6,817 bases of DNA, taken from an uncultured Paraglaciecola sp. (GTDB lineage: Bacteria; Pseudomonadota; Gammaproteobacteria; Enterobacterales; Alteromonadaceae). The DNA is taken from the NCBI GenBank assembly GCA_905479025.1, contig CAJQKX010000611.1, positions 1 through 6,817 of the forward strand. Reading direction: 5' to 3'. Position numbers and translations under genes: made by a program. Under the pieces are notes generated by a model, which searched no databases, was not told the origin of the DNA, and worked only from the letters and a program-made list of their open reading frames with translations. Position 1 is the first letter of the stretch. Each line of letters starts with the position of its first letter. Below, one piece after another: positions 1-5,930 of this stretch.

Positions 1-407
1 ATCAGATCAGCATTGCAGATTTTTCAATTTATCACTGCCTGTGGTTTATTAATAATAACGCTGGCGTGAGTCCGTTATTGAAAGGTTATCCAAAACTGCA
101 TCAGTGGTTTGAAATTATAAAAGCTATTGGGCACGGCACACAAACCAGTATCGATGCAACAACCGCTATTGAGATTGCGGGCTCGGCACAGAAGATACTG
201 TTTTCTAATGATGATTTTTTAGTGGTAAATGGCTTTACCTTTGGTCAGCGCGTCGAAATCATTCCCATTGACTATGGTATTACACCTGTAAACGGCGAAT
301 TAATCGTGTCTAAGAGGGATGAAATTGCGATCAAACGCATTGATGAAAAGGCGGGGGAGGCGTATGTACACTTTCCTCGCGTGGGCTATAAAATAGTCAC
401 AGCATAA
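1..407 (+). CDS. Glutathione S-transferase family protein, C-terminal part (5' end outside window)
   Basis: The reading frame is open from the window edge (first whole codon at 3) to TAA at 405-407, giving 134 residues. A GTG at 66 is an internal codon, because the conserved sequence runs upstream of it. Visible residues 2-45 look like the helical C-terminal GST domain: ISIADFSIYHCLWF contains the S-x-x-D N-capping box (SIAD) typical of the GST fold, followed by a P-x-L-x-x-W helix (YPKLHQWFE). The last ~75 residues are a predicted beta-rich tail with VEIIPIDYG and VHFPRVGY. I recall a similar tail, with an HFPR-x-G-Y-like motif, in some bacterial GST-like proteins of about 300 residues. The N-terminal thioredoxin-like domain with the glutathione site is not in the window, so substrate and catalytic residue cannot be judged. 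It is probably cytoplasmic. The SDR gene follows 67 bp later on the same strand, so co-transcription is likely. Confidence 0.8.
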   Translation, partial: QISIADFSIYHCLWFINNNAGVSPLLKGYPKLHQWFEIIKAIGHGTQTSIDATTAIEIAGSAQKILFSNDDFLVVNGFTFGQRVEIIPIDYGITPVNGELIVSKRDEIAIKRIDEKAGEAYVHFPRVGYKIVTA

Positions 408-426
408 TCAGAGTGATAAATTCACC

Positions 427-461
427 AACAGTGATATGCCTCTCATCCACTTAACACTGTT
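427..461. repeat. 7-bp inverted repeat in the GST-SDR gap
   Basis: AACAGTG (427-433) and CACTGTT (455-461) are perfect inverted copies separated by 21 bases, immediately upstream of the AAAGAG ribosome-binding sequence of the SDR gene. It could be an operator with half-sites about 28 bp apart, or a weak stem in the intercistronic RNA. Chance is also possible for arms this short. Confidence 0.35.
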
Positions 462-474
462 TAAAGAGAAAAAT

Positions 475-1380
475 ATGAAAGGTTTTACAGCAGCGCACGT
501 GCCGGATCAAACAGGAAAAACAATGGTTGTGACGGGTGCAAATACAGGTTTAGGGTTTGAAACAGCAAAAGCCTTAGCGGGCAAAGGTGCAAGAGTATTA
601 CTCGGGTGTCGTTCTCAGTTGAAGGCGCAAGTGGCCAAAGATAGGATACTTGCTTCGTACCCTGAAGCAGACGTGGTTATTGTCGAATTGGATTTAGGGA
701 GTTTGGTATCCATTCAAAAAGCGGCACAGCAAATTAATCAAGAACCCCGCTTGGATGTATTGATCAACAACGCAGGCATTATGGTGCCACCACTTGCATA
801 CACACAAGATGGTTTTGAATCACAATTTGGTATTAATCATTTAGGGCCATTTGCGTTAACGTCATTATTACTCGATAAAATCCGTGCCACAGCCAATGCC
901 AGAATTGTGAGTACTGCTAGTATTGCCCATAGAAGAGGGAAAATTAACTTTGACGATATTAATGCCAACAAGTCTTATAGTGCTTGGGCGCGTTATGCTC
1001 AAAGTAAAATGGCAAATGTGTATTTTGGCTACGAACTTCAACGCCGTTTAAACGCCATAGGTGGTGACACTCTTTCCGTTGTGGCGCACCCGGGTATTGC
1101 CGATACAGAATTGCCTCGGTACATCCCGAAACCTTTTATGTTAATGATGCCTGTTTTAAAACTGTTTTTTAATTCGGCCGAACAAGGTGCTTGGCCAACC
1201 CTATGTGCCGCCACTATGGAGGGTGTAAAAGGTGGCGAATACTATGGACCGTCTCAGCGAGGAGAGATTGCGGGCCCGGCGATTAAAGTCAAGTCGAATC
1301 GGCGCGGTCACGACCTAGTTGTCGCAAAAAAATTATGGGATGTGTCTATTGAAATGACTGGCGTTGATCCAAAATTATAA
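475..1380 (+). CDS. Short-chain dehydrogenase/reductase (retinol-dehydrogenase-like SDR)
   Basis: This predicts a cytoplasmic NAD(P)-dependent oxidoreductase of 301 residues. The Rossmann fold starts with TGANTGLG (20-27, the TGxxxGxG cofactor loop). It continues with LINNAG (96-101), the catalytic Ser149 in RIVSTASIAH, and YAQSK with Tyr174 and Lys178. The Ser-Tyr spacing of 25 and the AHRRGKINFDD sequence resemble retinol-dehydrogenase-like members of the classical SDR family. AHPG (204-207) and the C-terminal GGEYYGP (253-259) also fit. The substrate cannot be read from the sequence. I chose ATG 475 over the upstream in-frame ATG 436. It has AAAGAG six bases ahead, and the resulting N terminus (MKGFTAAHVPDQTGKT) matches family starts; the 13 extra residues from 436 look like untranslated leader. 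It lies 67 bp after the GST-like gene and probably shares its transcript. A hairpin begins 24 bp after the stop. Confidence 0.92.
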   Translation: MKGFTAAHVPDQTGKTMVVTGANTGLGFETAKALAGKGARVLLGCRSQLKAQVAKDRILASYPEADVVIVELDLGSLVSIQKAAQQINQEPRLDVLINNAGIMVPPLAYTQDGFESQFGINHLGPFALTSLLLDKIRATANARIVSTASIAHRRGKINFDDINANKSYSAWARYAQSKMANVYFGYELQRRLNAIGGDTLSVVAHPGIADTELPRYIPKPFMLMMPVLKLFFNSAEQGAWPTLCAATMEGVKGGEYYGPSQRGEIAGPAIKVKSNRRGHDLVVAKKLWDVSIEMTGVDPKL

Positions 1381-1403
1381 GATGTATATAGGTTTGAAAA
1401 TAT

Positions 1404-1432
1404 CCAGTGAGTTGAACACTTCGACTCACTGG
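1404..1432 (+). terminator. Hairpin terminator after the SDR gene
   Basis: CCAGTGAGTTGAA (1404-1416) pairs with TTCGACTCACTGG (1420-1432) over 13 positions, with one G-U pair and a 3-base loop (CAC). It begins 24 bp after the SDR stop. The following GATCTATTTC is only moderately T-rich, so termination may be imperfect or use other factors. On the opposite strand the hairpin is followed by ATATTTTC, so it may also stop transcripts arriving from the convergent hydrolase gene. Confidence 0.7.
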
Positions 1433-1703
1433 GATCTATTTCACTCACTATCATTCAGGTGAATACGCAATGGTATTAGGCGCATCCACTAGAAATGTGC
1501 CATTTTGCCGCGAGCACAGCTGAGCGTATTGATGTGAAAGGTTTATTTCAAAACCACAACAAAATTATTCTGTAATTTGCTGTTAAAGCCCAACATATGA
1601 AGCTTTTAAAAAGTCTTAAGTCATCGTACTTGAATTTGCACCTGAGTTGACTGACTCAGAACCCGTAAAGCATATGCAGACAATACAACCCAGTGATATT
1701 CAT
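1433..1703. other. Intergenic stretch without a supportable gene
   Basis: All frames are broken by stops or lack a plausible start and ribosome site. The longest suggestive piece is a 34-codon open frame (1620-1724, +) that reads VIVLEFAPELTDSEPVKHMQ and onward. It has no early start codon and runs into the end of the convergent hydrolase gene, so it could be a decayed gene end or chance. A short stem, CTGAGT/ACTCAG (1642-1647 and 1654-1659, 6-base loop), lies 44 bp beyond the hydrolase stop and might assist its termination, but no T-run follows on the minus strand. Confidence 0.5.
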
Positions 1704-2723
1704 TTAGCCATTAATCCACTTTAGGATTTCATCATTAACGACATCTGGCTGTTCTCGGTGCAGGAAGTGGCCCGCATTATCAATGCAATTCCATTGATAA
1801 TCTGCACTAGCTTCAAACAAATCAGCTGCTCTTGGCAACATTTCTTTTCTCATATCTTGTTGACCACATAGCACGCGTGTCGGTACTTTGATTTTGTCGT
1901 TAAGGCGCGCAAAGATGTGTACATAGCGAGGGTCACGATATTTTGGTTGGATCGCTGCTCTATAATATGAAAGCGTATCCTCAATACCTTGGTTTTGTAG
2001 CATTGGACCAATAACCTGTTCCACATGCTCCTCATCGTTGAAATTCGGTGACCAAAGTCGCCATAGGCAAGATAAAAATCGCCATTTTGACCAACGAATA
2101 AGACGTTCTGGTAACCACGGGAGTTGAAATAGAAACCAATGAAAAGAGCGAATACAATGACGAGAAGAACGTTTCAGCGTTCTATTGATTTCCACTGGAT
2201 GTGGCACTGCCATAATCATTGCACGTGACACTTTATCTGGAAATGCAGCTAATACCCCATAACTGTTGGCTGCGCCCCCATCTTGCCCAACTAAAAATAC
2301 CGGTTTACCTTGATTGAGTCCGTTAACCAAACCGATAATGTCTGTCGCTAGCGTCGCACCATCAAAATAGCTATTTGATTTTGCCTTAATCGGGGTGTAT
2401 CCCCTTGTAAAAGGGGCGACCACTCTACAGCCAGCATGTAAGAGAAAACGAATTTGATGCTCCCACGAATAAGCATTGTCTGGGCAGCCATGAATTAATA
2501 TATCCATTGGCCCTTCGCCAGCTTCAAGATAACAATACTCAGCATCGTTGATGTGAATGTATGTATGTTCGGTATAGTCAATGCACTTCGTGCCTGTTCG
2601 TTTGCCATGATTACACTGATCTATACTAACTTTTATCCTATCTTTTATGACATCATTCTCATTTGCTCTTAAGAAACTGTTAATAAGTTTACATTTCCTA
2701 AAAAAATAAGTTTCCCCTAGCAT
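1704..2723 (-). CDS. Alpha/beta-hydrolase, epoxide-hydrolase-like (Asp nucleophile)
   Basis: This predicts a 339-residue soluble hydrolase. With numbering from ATG 2723, visible elements in order are: beta strands EHTYIHINDAEYCYLEAG (~52-69); the oxyanion motif HGCPD (78-82, normally HGFP); PFTRGYTPI (104-112), matching the RGYxP variant of the family; and the nucleophile elbow VGQDGGA with Asp148 where esterases have Ser. Next come a Trp/Arg-rich lid (~186-228) and SYY (Y253, Y254), lid tyrosines that could polarise an epoxide. Asp290 (GQQD) is a candidate acid, and the catalytic His319 is in AGHFLHREQP, a hallmark of epoxide hydrolases and haloalkane dehalogenases. Epoxide hydrolase is therefore the best guess; the real substrate is unknown. 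The start is uncertain: an in-frame TTG at 2732 would add three residues, but ATG 2723 has GGGA 11 bases upstream. The first ~50 residues do not look like the family, yet no other in-frame ATG precedes the core. It is convergent with the SDR gene and divergent from katG. Confidence 0.82.
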   Translation of the reverse strand: MLGETYFFRKCKLINSFLRANENDVIKDRIKVSIDQCNHGKRTGTKCIDYTEHTYIHINDAEYCYLEAGEGPMDILIHGCPDNAYSWEHQIRFLLHAGCRVVAPFTRGYTPIKAKSNSYFDGATLATDIIGLVNGLNQGKPVFLVGQDGGAANSYGVLAAFPDKVSRAMIMAVPHPVEINRTLKRSSRHCIRSFHWFLFQLPWLPERLIRWSKWRFLSCLWRLWSPNFNDEEHVEQVIGPMLQNQGIEDTLSYYRAAIQPKYRDPRYVHIFARLNDKIKVPTRVLCGQQDMRKEMLPRAADLFEASADYQWNCIDNAGHFLHREQPDVVNDEILKWING

Positions 2724-2779
2724 TTTTGGCAAGTTCCCAGCTTTATTGTGGCTATTTCAAACTGAGACACTACGAATTT

Positions 2780-2785
2780 ATTATA
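2780..2785 (-). promoter_or_regulatory. Candidate -10 box (TATAAT) for the hydrolase gene
   Basis: On the minus strand this is a consensus TATAAT, 57 bp ahead of the hydrolase ATG. No good -35 hexamer lies at standard spacing: TTGTCA is 21 bp upstream, inside the 10-bp repeat. This suggests either a weak promoter or one assisted by a regulator bound at the repeat. Confidence 0.4.
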
Positions 2786-2805
2786 TGCCTATTGACTCAC
2801 GCTAA

Positions 2806-2904
2806 ATGACAAACATCGACAAACATCGACAAACATATAACAATCTGACCGTCGATTATTACGATAAGCTTGCCGTTAAAGATAAGGTTAGTCGTGGCAG
2901 TTGA
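2806..2904 (+). CDS. Possible 32-residue small ORF (doubtful)
   Basis: ATG 2806 opens 32 codons ending at TGA 2902-2904. It begins MTNIDKHRQTYNN and ends DYYDKLAVKDKVSRGS, a charged, soluble-looking peptide. Its first codons are the 10-bp repeat. The stop codon lies inside the left arm of the 2897-2921 hairpin, so the layout resembles a tiny gene with its own terminator, or a decayed gene end. There is no Shine-Dalgarno sequence and a TAA directly precedes the ATG. I do not recognise the product. Confidence 0.15.
   Translation: MTNIDKHRQTYNNLTVDYYDKLAVKDKVSRGS
2808..2835. repeat. 10-bp tandem direct repeat, 2.8 copies
   Basis: GACAAACATC occurs at 2808-2817 and 2818-2827, followed by GACAAACAT at 2828-2835. 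The 10-bp period is close to one DNA helix turn, so the same face is presented in each copy. On the minus strand the units read GATGTTTGTC and sit about 23-50 bp upstream of the hydrolase -10 box, a usual place for activator or repressor binding. Replication slippage without function is the alternative. Confidence 0.85.
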
Positions 2905-2921
2905 GTGATTGAACTCACTGC
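2897..2921 (+). terminator. Imperfect hairpin, possible terminator
   Basis: GCAGT-T-GAGT (2897-2906, one bulged T) pairs with ACTCACTGC (2913-2921) around the loop GATTGA. The downstream sequence is T-rich with TCTTTCATTTT at 2930-2940. It shares the core CAGTGAGTT (read on the minus strand) with the hairpin at 1404-1432. No confident gene precedes it, so its role is unclear; it could protect katG from read-through originating upstream. Confidence 0.3.
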
Positions 2922-3052
2922 GTCCATCTGTCTTTCATTTTGATCATGATATGTGTAAATCAGCGTTCATCTTAAAATGTAAAGCTTCACTTAGGTCTTC
3001 TATTTTGTTTGTTCGATTAAGTGAATCGTTTGTTTACATATCTTTTTACACT

Positions 3053-3082
3053 TTGTTAACTAAACTATGAAAGAACTTTAAT
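3053..3082 (+). promoter_or_regulatory. Tentative katG promoter
   Basis: TTGTTA (3053-3058) and TTTAAT (3077-3082) are separated by 18 bp in a very AT-rich stretch, which would give a katG leader of about 150 nt. Other combinations using TTTACA at 3033 or 3045 are possible. A palindrome, CGATT-AAGTG-AATCG (3014-3028), lies about 25 bp upstream of the -35 and could be a regulator site. I see no convincing match to the tetranucleotide pattern of OxyR sites. Confidence 0.3.
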
Positions 3083-3127
3083 TCTCTGGCTTAATGCCCA
3101 ATGAGTATTGTTGGGGGAGGGTAAGTT

Positions 3128-3154
3128 ATGAAGGATCCCGATCGTCTATATTAG
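3128..3154 (+). CDS. Mini-ORF (8 codons) in the katG leader
   Basis: ATG 3128 encodes MKDPDRLY and stops at TAG 3152-3154, in the same frame as katG and 84 bp before its start. It is preceded by the strongest Shine-Dalgarno sequence in the window, GGGGGAGGG (3113-3121), with GGAGG seven bases from the ATG. katG itself has only GGAG at 10 bases. This suggests a translated leader peptide that could influence katG expression or RNA stability. An overlapping frame from ATG 3094 (26 codons to TAG 3174) has no good ribosome site. Confidence 0.35.
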   Translation: MKDPDRLY

Positions 3155-3184
3155 TGAGTATTTTTAGCCGTTAGAGGGATTTAC

Positions 3185-3210
3185 TGAGTCGTCTATCAAC
3201 AGACGAGTCA
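3185..3210 (+). promoter_or_regulatory. Stem-loop in the katG 5' leader
   Basis: TGAGTCGTCT (3185-3194) pairs with AGACGAGTCA (3201-3210) over ten positions with one G-G mismatch and the loop ATCAAC. It lies 14 bases upstream of the katG GGAG (3225-3228) and 30 bases after the mini-ORF stop. No T-run follows, so it is more likely an RNA stability or translation-control element than a terminator. Confidence 0.4.
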
Positions 3211-3238
3211 TTTCGGTCTAGTATGGAGTAATAAAAAA

Positions 3239-5506
3239 ATGAAAAAACAATACGTCTTTGTAAAATCAACCATAGCTGGTCTTGTCAGTATTGTCTTGAT
3301 GACAGGCAGTGCCGTTGCTGACACTGCTGAAATGAGCAAACCCAAAGGAGCTATGGGAACGAGTAATACGCAAGTAAGTCAACCAAAAACCAATCAATTT
3401 TGGTGGCCAGATCAACTAGATTTATCTGCTCTTAGAGATCACGATGCTAAATCTAATCCTTATGGTGCTGAGTTTGATTATGCTAAGGCATTTAGCAAAC
3501 TGGATTTAGATGCGGCAAAAAAAGATATCGATGCATTACTCACCACGTCACAAGACTGGTGGCCTTCTGATTTTGGTAACTATGGGCCATTTTTTATTCG
3601 TATGACCTGGCATAGTGCAGGTACGTATCGCACCATAGATGGTCGTGGGGGGGCAGGAGGAGGCCAGCAAAGATTTGAACCACTGAATAGCTGGCCTGAT
3701 AACGGTAACCTAGACAAAGCAAGACGTCTTTTATGGCCAGTCAAGCAAAAATACGGTGAGGCGCTTTCATGGTCAGATTTAATAGTACTGGCCGGAAATG
3801 TCGCCTTAGATAATATGGGGTTTAAAACCTATGGTTTTGCTGGTGGCCGAGCCGATGACTGGGAGCCTGATTTGGTCTATTGGGGCCCAGAGATAGAAAT
3901 GTTGGCCAGTGATCGTGAAGACACAGACGGTAAATTACAACGGCCACTGGGTGCCACACACATGGGACTGATTTATGTAAACCCAGAAGGCCCAAAAGGC
4001 AAACCTGATCCCATAGGCTCCGCCAAAAATATCCGTTTGGCATTTGCACGTATGGCGATGAATGATGAAGAAACTTTGGCGCTTATTGCGGGTGGTCATA
4101 CCTTTGGAAAAATGCACGGTGCACGCAAGCCTGCCGACTGTTTAGGGCCAGAGCCTGCCGCAGCAGCTATTGAAGTTCAAGGCCTAGGTTGGATAAATAA
4201 ATGTGGCAAGGGTCACTCTGAAGATACCACTACCAGTGGGCTAGAAGGTGCATGGAGTCAAGCTCCCACACGGTGGACATCGTTGTATTTGAGTAACTTA
4301 TTGAACTTTGAATGGAAGCAAACTCGCAGCCCTGCAGGTGCCATTCAGTGGATACCTACTGATGAATCGATGCAAAACGTGGTACCTGATGCGCACATTA
4401 AAGGTAAGTTTAATGCACCTGTTATGACCACTGCAGATTTGGCGTTGAAGTTTGACCCAGACTACAAAAAAATTGCTGAGCGCTTTTTGGCCGATCCAGA
4501 AGAGTATCGCTTAGCTTTTGCAAAAGCTTGGTACAAGCTCACTCACAGAGATATGGGACCACCGCGTAATTTCCTCGGAAACGATGTGCCCAAAGATATA
4601 CAGATTTGGCAAGATCCGATATCACCAGACACGCAATCAAATATTGATGCTGAGACTGTGAATAGGCTTAAAGCTAAGATCCTTGATTCAGGACTGTCTG
4701 CTGCAGAATTAGTTCGCGTGGCATGGGCATCTGCTGCAAGTTATCGTGACGCAGATATGCGAGGTGGAGCTAACGGAGCACGTATCGCTGTTGCCCCGCA
4801 AAAGGATTGGGAAGTCAATAATCCTGCTGAAGTTATAAAAGTGTTGAATGTTTTAAAGAATATTCAAGACGATGCCTCTAGTGGCCTTTTTAATCGTGAC
4901 AAAGTGTCACTGGCTGATCTGATTGTGCTGGGTGGAGCTGGCGCTATCGAGAAAGCAGCAAAAGACGCTGGGTTTGATGTGATGGTGCCCTTTACTCCAG
5001 GTAGAGGTGATGCAACCCAAGCGCAAACTGATGTGAACTCATTTAGCTTGCTTGAGCTAAATTCAGATGGTTTCCGCAACTACTTTAAGCCTTCGGCTAG
5101 TTACAAGTCGCCCACAGAAATGTTGGTTGATAAAGCTGACCAGTTAGACTTGACGGTACCAGAAATGACAGTTTTAGTCGGTGGTTTACGAGCCATGAAC
5201 GCTAATCATAGTCAAGCCGTGCATGGTGTGCTGACCAGTAAACCCGGCACATTAAGCAATGATTTTTTTGTGAACTTACTTGATATGTCAACCGTATGGA
5301 AAAAATCTGAAACTGACGGTGTATATCAAGGTGTAGACCGTAAAACGGGGCAACCTAAATGGACTGCCACCTCTGTGGATTTAATCTTTGGCTCTAACTC
5401 AGAGCTTCGAGCTGTGGCAGAGGTATACGCTTTTGACACCTCTAAACAAAAATTTGTAGAAGATTTTGTTAAAGCATGGACTAAGGTAATGAATCTAGAC
5501 AGATAA
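3239..5506 (+). CDS. katG: Catalase-peroxidase KatG, exported form
   Basis: This bifunctional haem enzyme decomposes H2O2 and acts as a broad peroxidase. It has 755 residues; E. coli KatG has about 726. Residues 1-27 form a Sec signal peptide: n-region MKKQYVFVK, hydrophobic core [10 protein letters not shown], and cleavage after AVA27. The mature protein (~728 aa) should therefore act in the periplasm, as known for E. coli O157 KatP. All key residues of the N-terminal catalytic domain are present: distal Arg121, Trp124, His125 (RMTWHSAG); Asp154 (SWPDNGN); Tyr246 (GLIYVNPEG) and Met272 (RMAMND), which with Trp124 form the Met-Tyr-Trp adduct needed for catalase activity. Also present are proximal His287 (GGHTFG), Trp339 and Asp400, and the mobile Arg443 (GPPRNFLG). 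The C-terminal domain (~450-755) is the usual inactive duplication, with [10 protein letters not shown] in place of the [10 protein letters not shown] site. GGAG (3225-3228) precedes ATG 3239. It appears monocistronic, with a structured leader and a hairpin downstream. Confidence 0.97.
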   Translation: MKKQYVFVKSTIAGLVSIVLMTGSAVADTAEMSKPKGAMGTSNTQVSQPKTNQFWWPDQLDLSALRDHDAKSNPYGAEFDYAKAFSKLDLDAAKKDIDALLTTSQDWWPSDFGNYGPFFIRMTWHSAGTYRTIDGRGGAGGGQQRFEPLNSWPDNGNLDKARRLLWPVKQKYGEALSWSDLIVLAGNVALDNMGFKTYGFAGGRADDWEPDLVYWGPEIEMLASDREDTDGKLQRPLGATHMGLIYVNPEGPKGKPDPIGSAKNIRLAFARMAMNDEETLALIAGGHTFGKMHGARKPADCLGPEPAAAAIEVQGLGWINKCGKGHSEDTTTSGLEGAWSQAPTRWTSLYLSNLLNFEWKQTRSPAGAIQWIPTDESMQNVVPDAHIKGKFNAPVMTTADLALKFDPDYKKIAERFLADPEEYRLAFAKAWYKLTHRDMGPPRNFLGNDVPKDIQIWQDPISPDTQSNIDAETVNRLKAKILDSGLSAAELVRVAWASAASYRDADMRGGANGARIAVAPQKDWEVNNPAEVIKVLNVLKNIQDDASSGLFNRDKVSLADLIVLGGAGAIEKAAKDAGFDVMVPFTPGRGDATQAQTDVNSFSLLELNSDGFRNYFKPSASYKSPTEMLVDKADQLDLTVPEMTVLVGGLRAMNANHSQAVHGVLTSKPGTLSNDFFVNLLDMSTVWKKSETDGVYQGVDRKTGQPKWTATSVDLIFGSNSELRAVAEVYAFDTSKQKFVEDFVKAWTKVMNLDR

Positions 5507-5521
5507 TATAGGTTTGCATAA

Positions 5522-5559
5522 CATTAAGTTGCTGTTAAGGGATTAACCGCAGCTTAATG
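5522..5559. terminator. Long hairpin between convergent katG and the DUF6482-like gene
   Basis: CATTAAGTTGC (5522-5532) and GTTAA (5534-5538) pair with TTAAC (5543-5547) and GCAGCTTAATG (5549-5559). The result is about 17 pairs with one T-C mismatch, one G-U pair and a GGGA loop. It starts 16 bp after the katG stop and ends 19 bp from the stop of the facing gene, so it can serve both as a 3' end or stability hairpin. Neither strand has a proper T-run after it. Confidence 0.6.
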
Positions 5560-5577
5560 CAATTCATAATCAGATTA

Positions 5578-5826
5578 TTAATGCCAATCAATCAATATTT
5601 CTAATTTTTCTTGCTTGTCGTCTAACCCACACATTTCATCGTAAGGCGTGTTTTGTTTTAACCATACTTGTTCAAAATGTTTATTCTTTAAATGTTGTTT
5701 TATCTCGTTAAGACAATGAAATGTCATGGGGCTACTGCTAGGATCTCGAACAAGATGGTGTTGGTCTTGCTCCCCTACTGCCGCTAGATAAGTCCCGCCT
5801 TCAATTGATTCAATGTATAATTTCAT
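5578..5826 (-). CDS. DUF6482-like small protein of unknown function
   Basis: This is an 82-residue soluble, acidic protein with no signal peptide or membrane segment. The pattern is two short N-terminal beta strands (MKLYIESIEGGTYLAAV), a middle SSPMTFHCLNEIKQHL segment, then VWLKQNTPYDEMCGL with Y62-D63-E64-M65. I associate the YDEM-x-G-L motif near the C terminus with DUF6482 proteins of Gammaproteobacteria. This is recognition from memory, and the family has no assigned function that I know of. GAGG (5835-5838 on the complement) lies eight bases before the ATG. That ATG overlaps the stop of the 35-codon ORF upstream (ATGA), so the two are probably translated from one message. It is convergent with katG. 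Confidence 0.75.
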   Translation of the reverse strand: MKLYIESIEGGTYLAAVGEQDQHHLVRDPSSSPMTFHCLNEIKQHLKNKHFEQVWLKQNTPYDEMCGLDDKQEKLEILIDWH

Positions 5827-5930
5827 TCAATAATCCTCAGTTGGTTATTTTTTAAACGAACAGCGCGACGATTAAGATCATCAATCCAAACAACTATTAA
5901 AAATTTGAGATACAAAATTAAAATTTGCAT
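5823..5930 (-). CDS. Small hydrophobic protein, 35 residues, coupled to the DUF6482-like gene
   Basis: ATG 5930 opens 35 codons ending in TGA at 5825-5823. The product has one hydrophobic N-terminal segment, LILYLKFLIVVWI (residues 4-16), followed by a charged tail with DD at 17-18, RR at 21-22, R25, K27 and R32. This suggests a single-pass inner-membrane miniprotein, with a basic C-terminal tail that would by the positive-inside rule face the cytoplasm. AGGA (5939-5942 on the complement) is eight bases before the ATG. The TGA overlaps the ATG of the DUF6482-like gene as ATGA, the classic arrangement for translational coupling. I do not recognise a family. A second possibility is that it is a leader ORF whose translation sets the level of the downstream gene. 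Confidence 0.5.
   Translation of the reverse strand: MQILILYLKFLIVVWIDDLNRRAVRLKNNQLRIIE

Noticed and set aside
66..407. A 113-residue gene starting at GTG 66
   Set aside because: The frame is open to the window edge, and the GST motif SIADFSIYHCLWF lies upstream of the GTG, so this is the tail of a longer gene.
436..474. SDR start at ATG 436 with 13 extra residues
   Set aside because: It has no Shine-Dalgarno sequence and no family-like sequence, while ATG 475 has AAAGAG at good spacing and a typical SDR N terminus.
1850..2035. A 61-residue minus-strand frame inside the hydrolase gene
   Set aside because: It lies wholly within a well-supported gene in another frame, and the product has no recognisable features.
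2808..2835. CRISPR-like or mobile-element repeat
   Set aside because: The repeats are 10 bp and directly adjacent with no spacers, and no cas gene or transposase is nearby.
3001..3130. OxyR or Fur binding site upstream of katG
   Set aside because: The region has small palindromes (ATCATGAT at 2943-2950, CGATT-N5-AATCG at 3014-3028), but none fits the spaced OxyR tetranucleotides or a Fur box well enough to name.
3822..4117. Two minus-strand frames of 75 and 60 residues within katG
   Set aside because: They are antisense to the highly conserved katG catalytic domain and overlap each other; their composition follows from katG codons.
4864..5079. A 71-residue minus-strand frame within katG
   Set aside because: It is antisense to the C-terminal KatG domain, with no ribosome site and no recognisable product.
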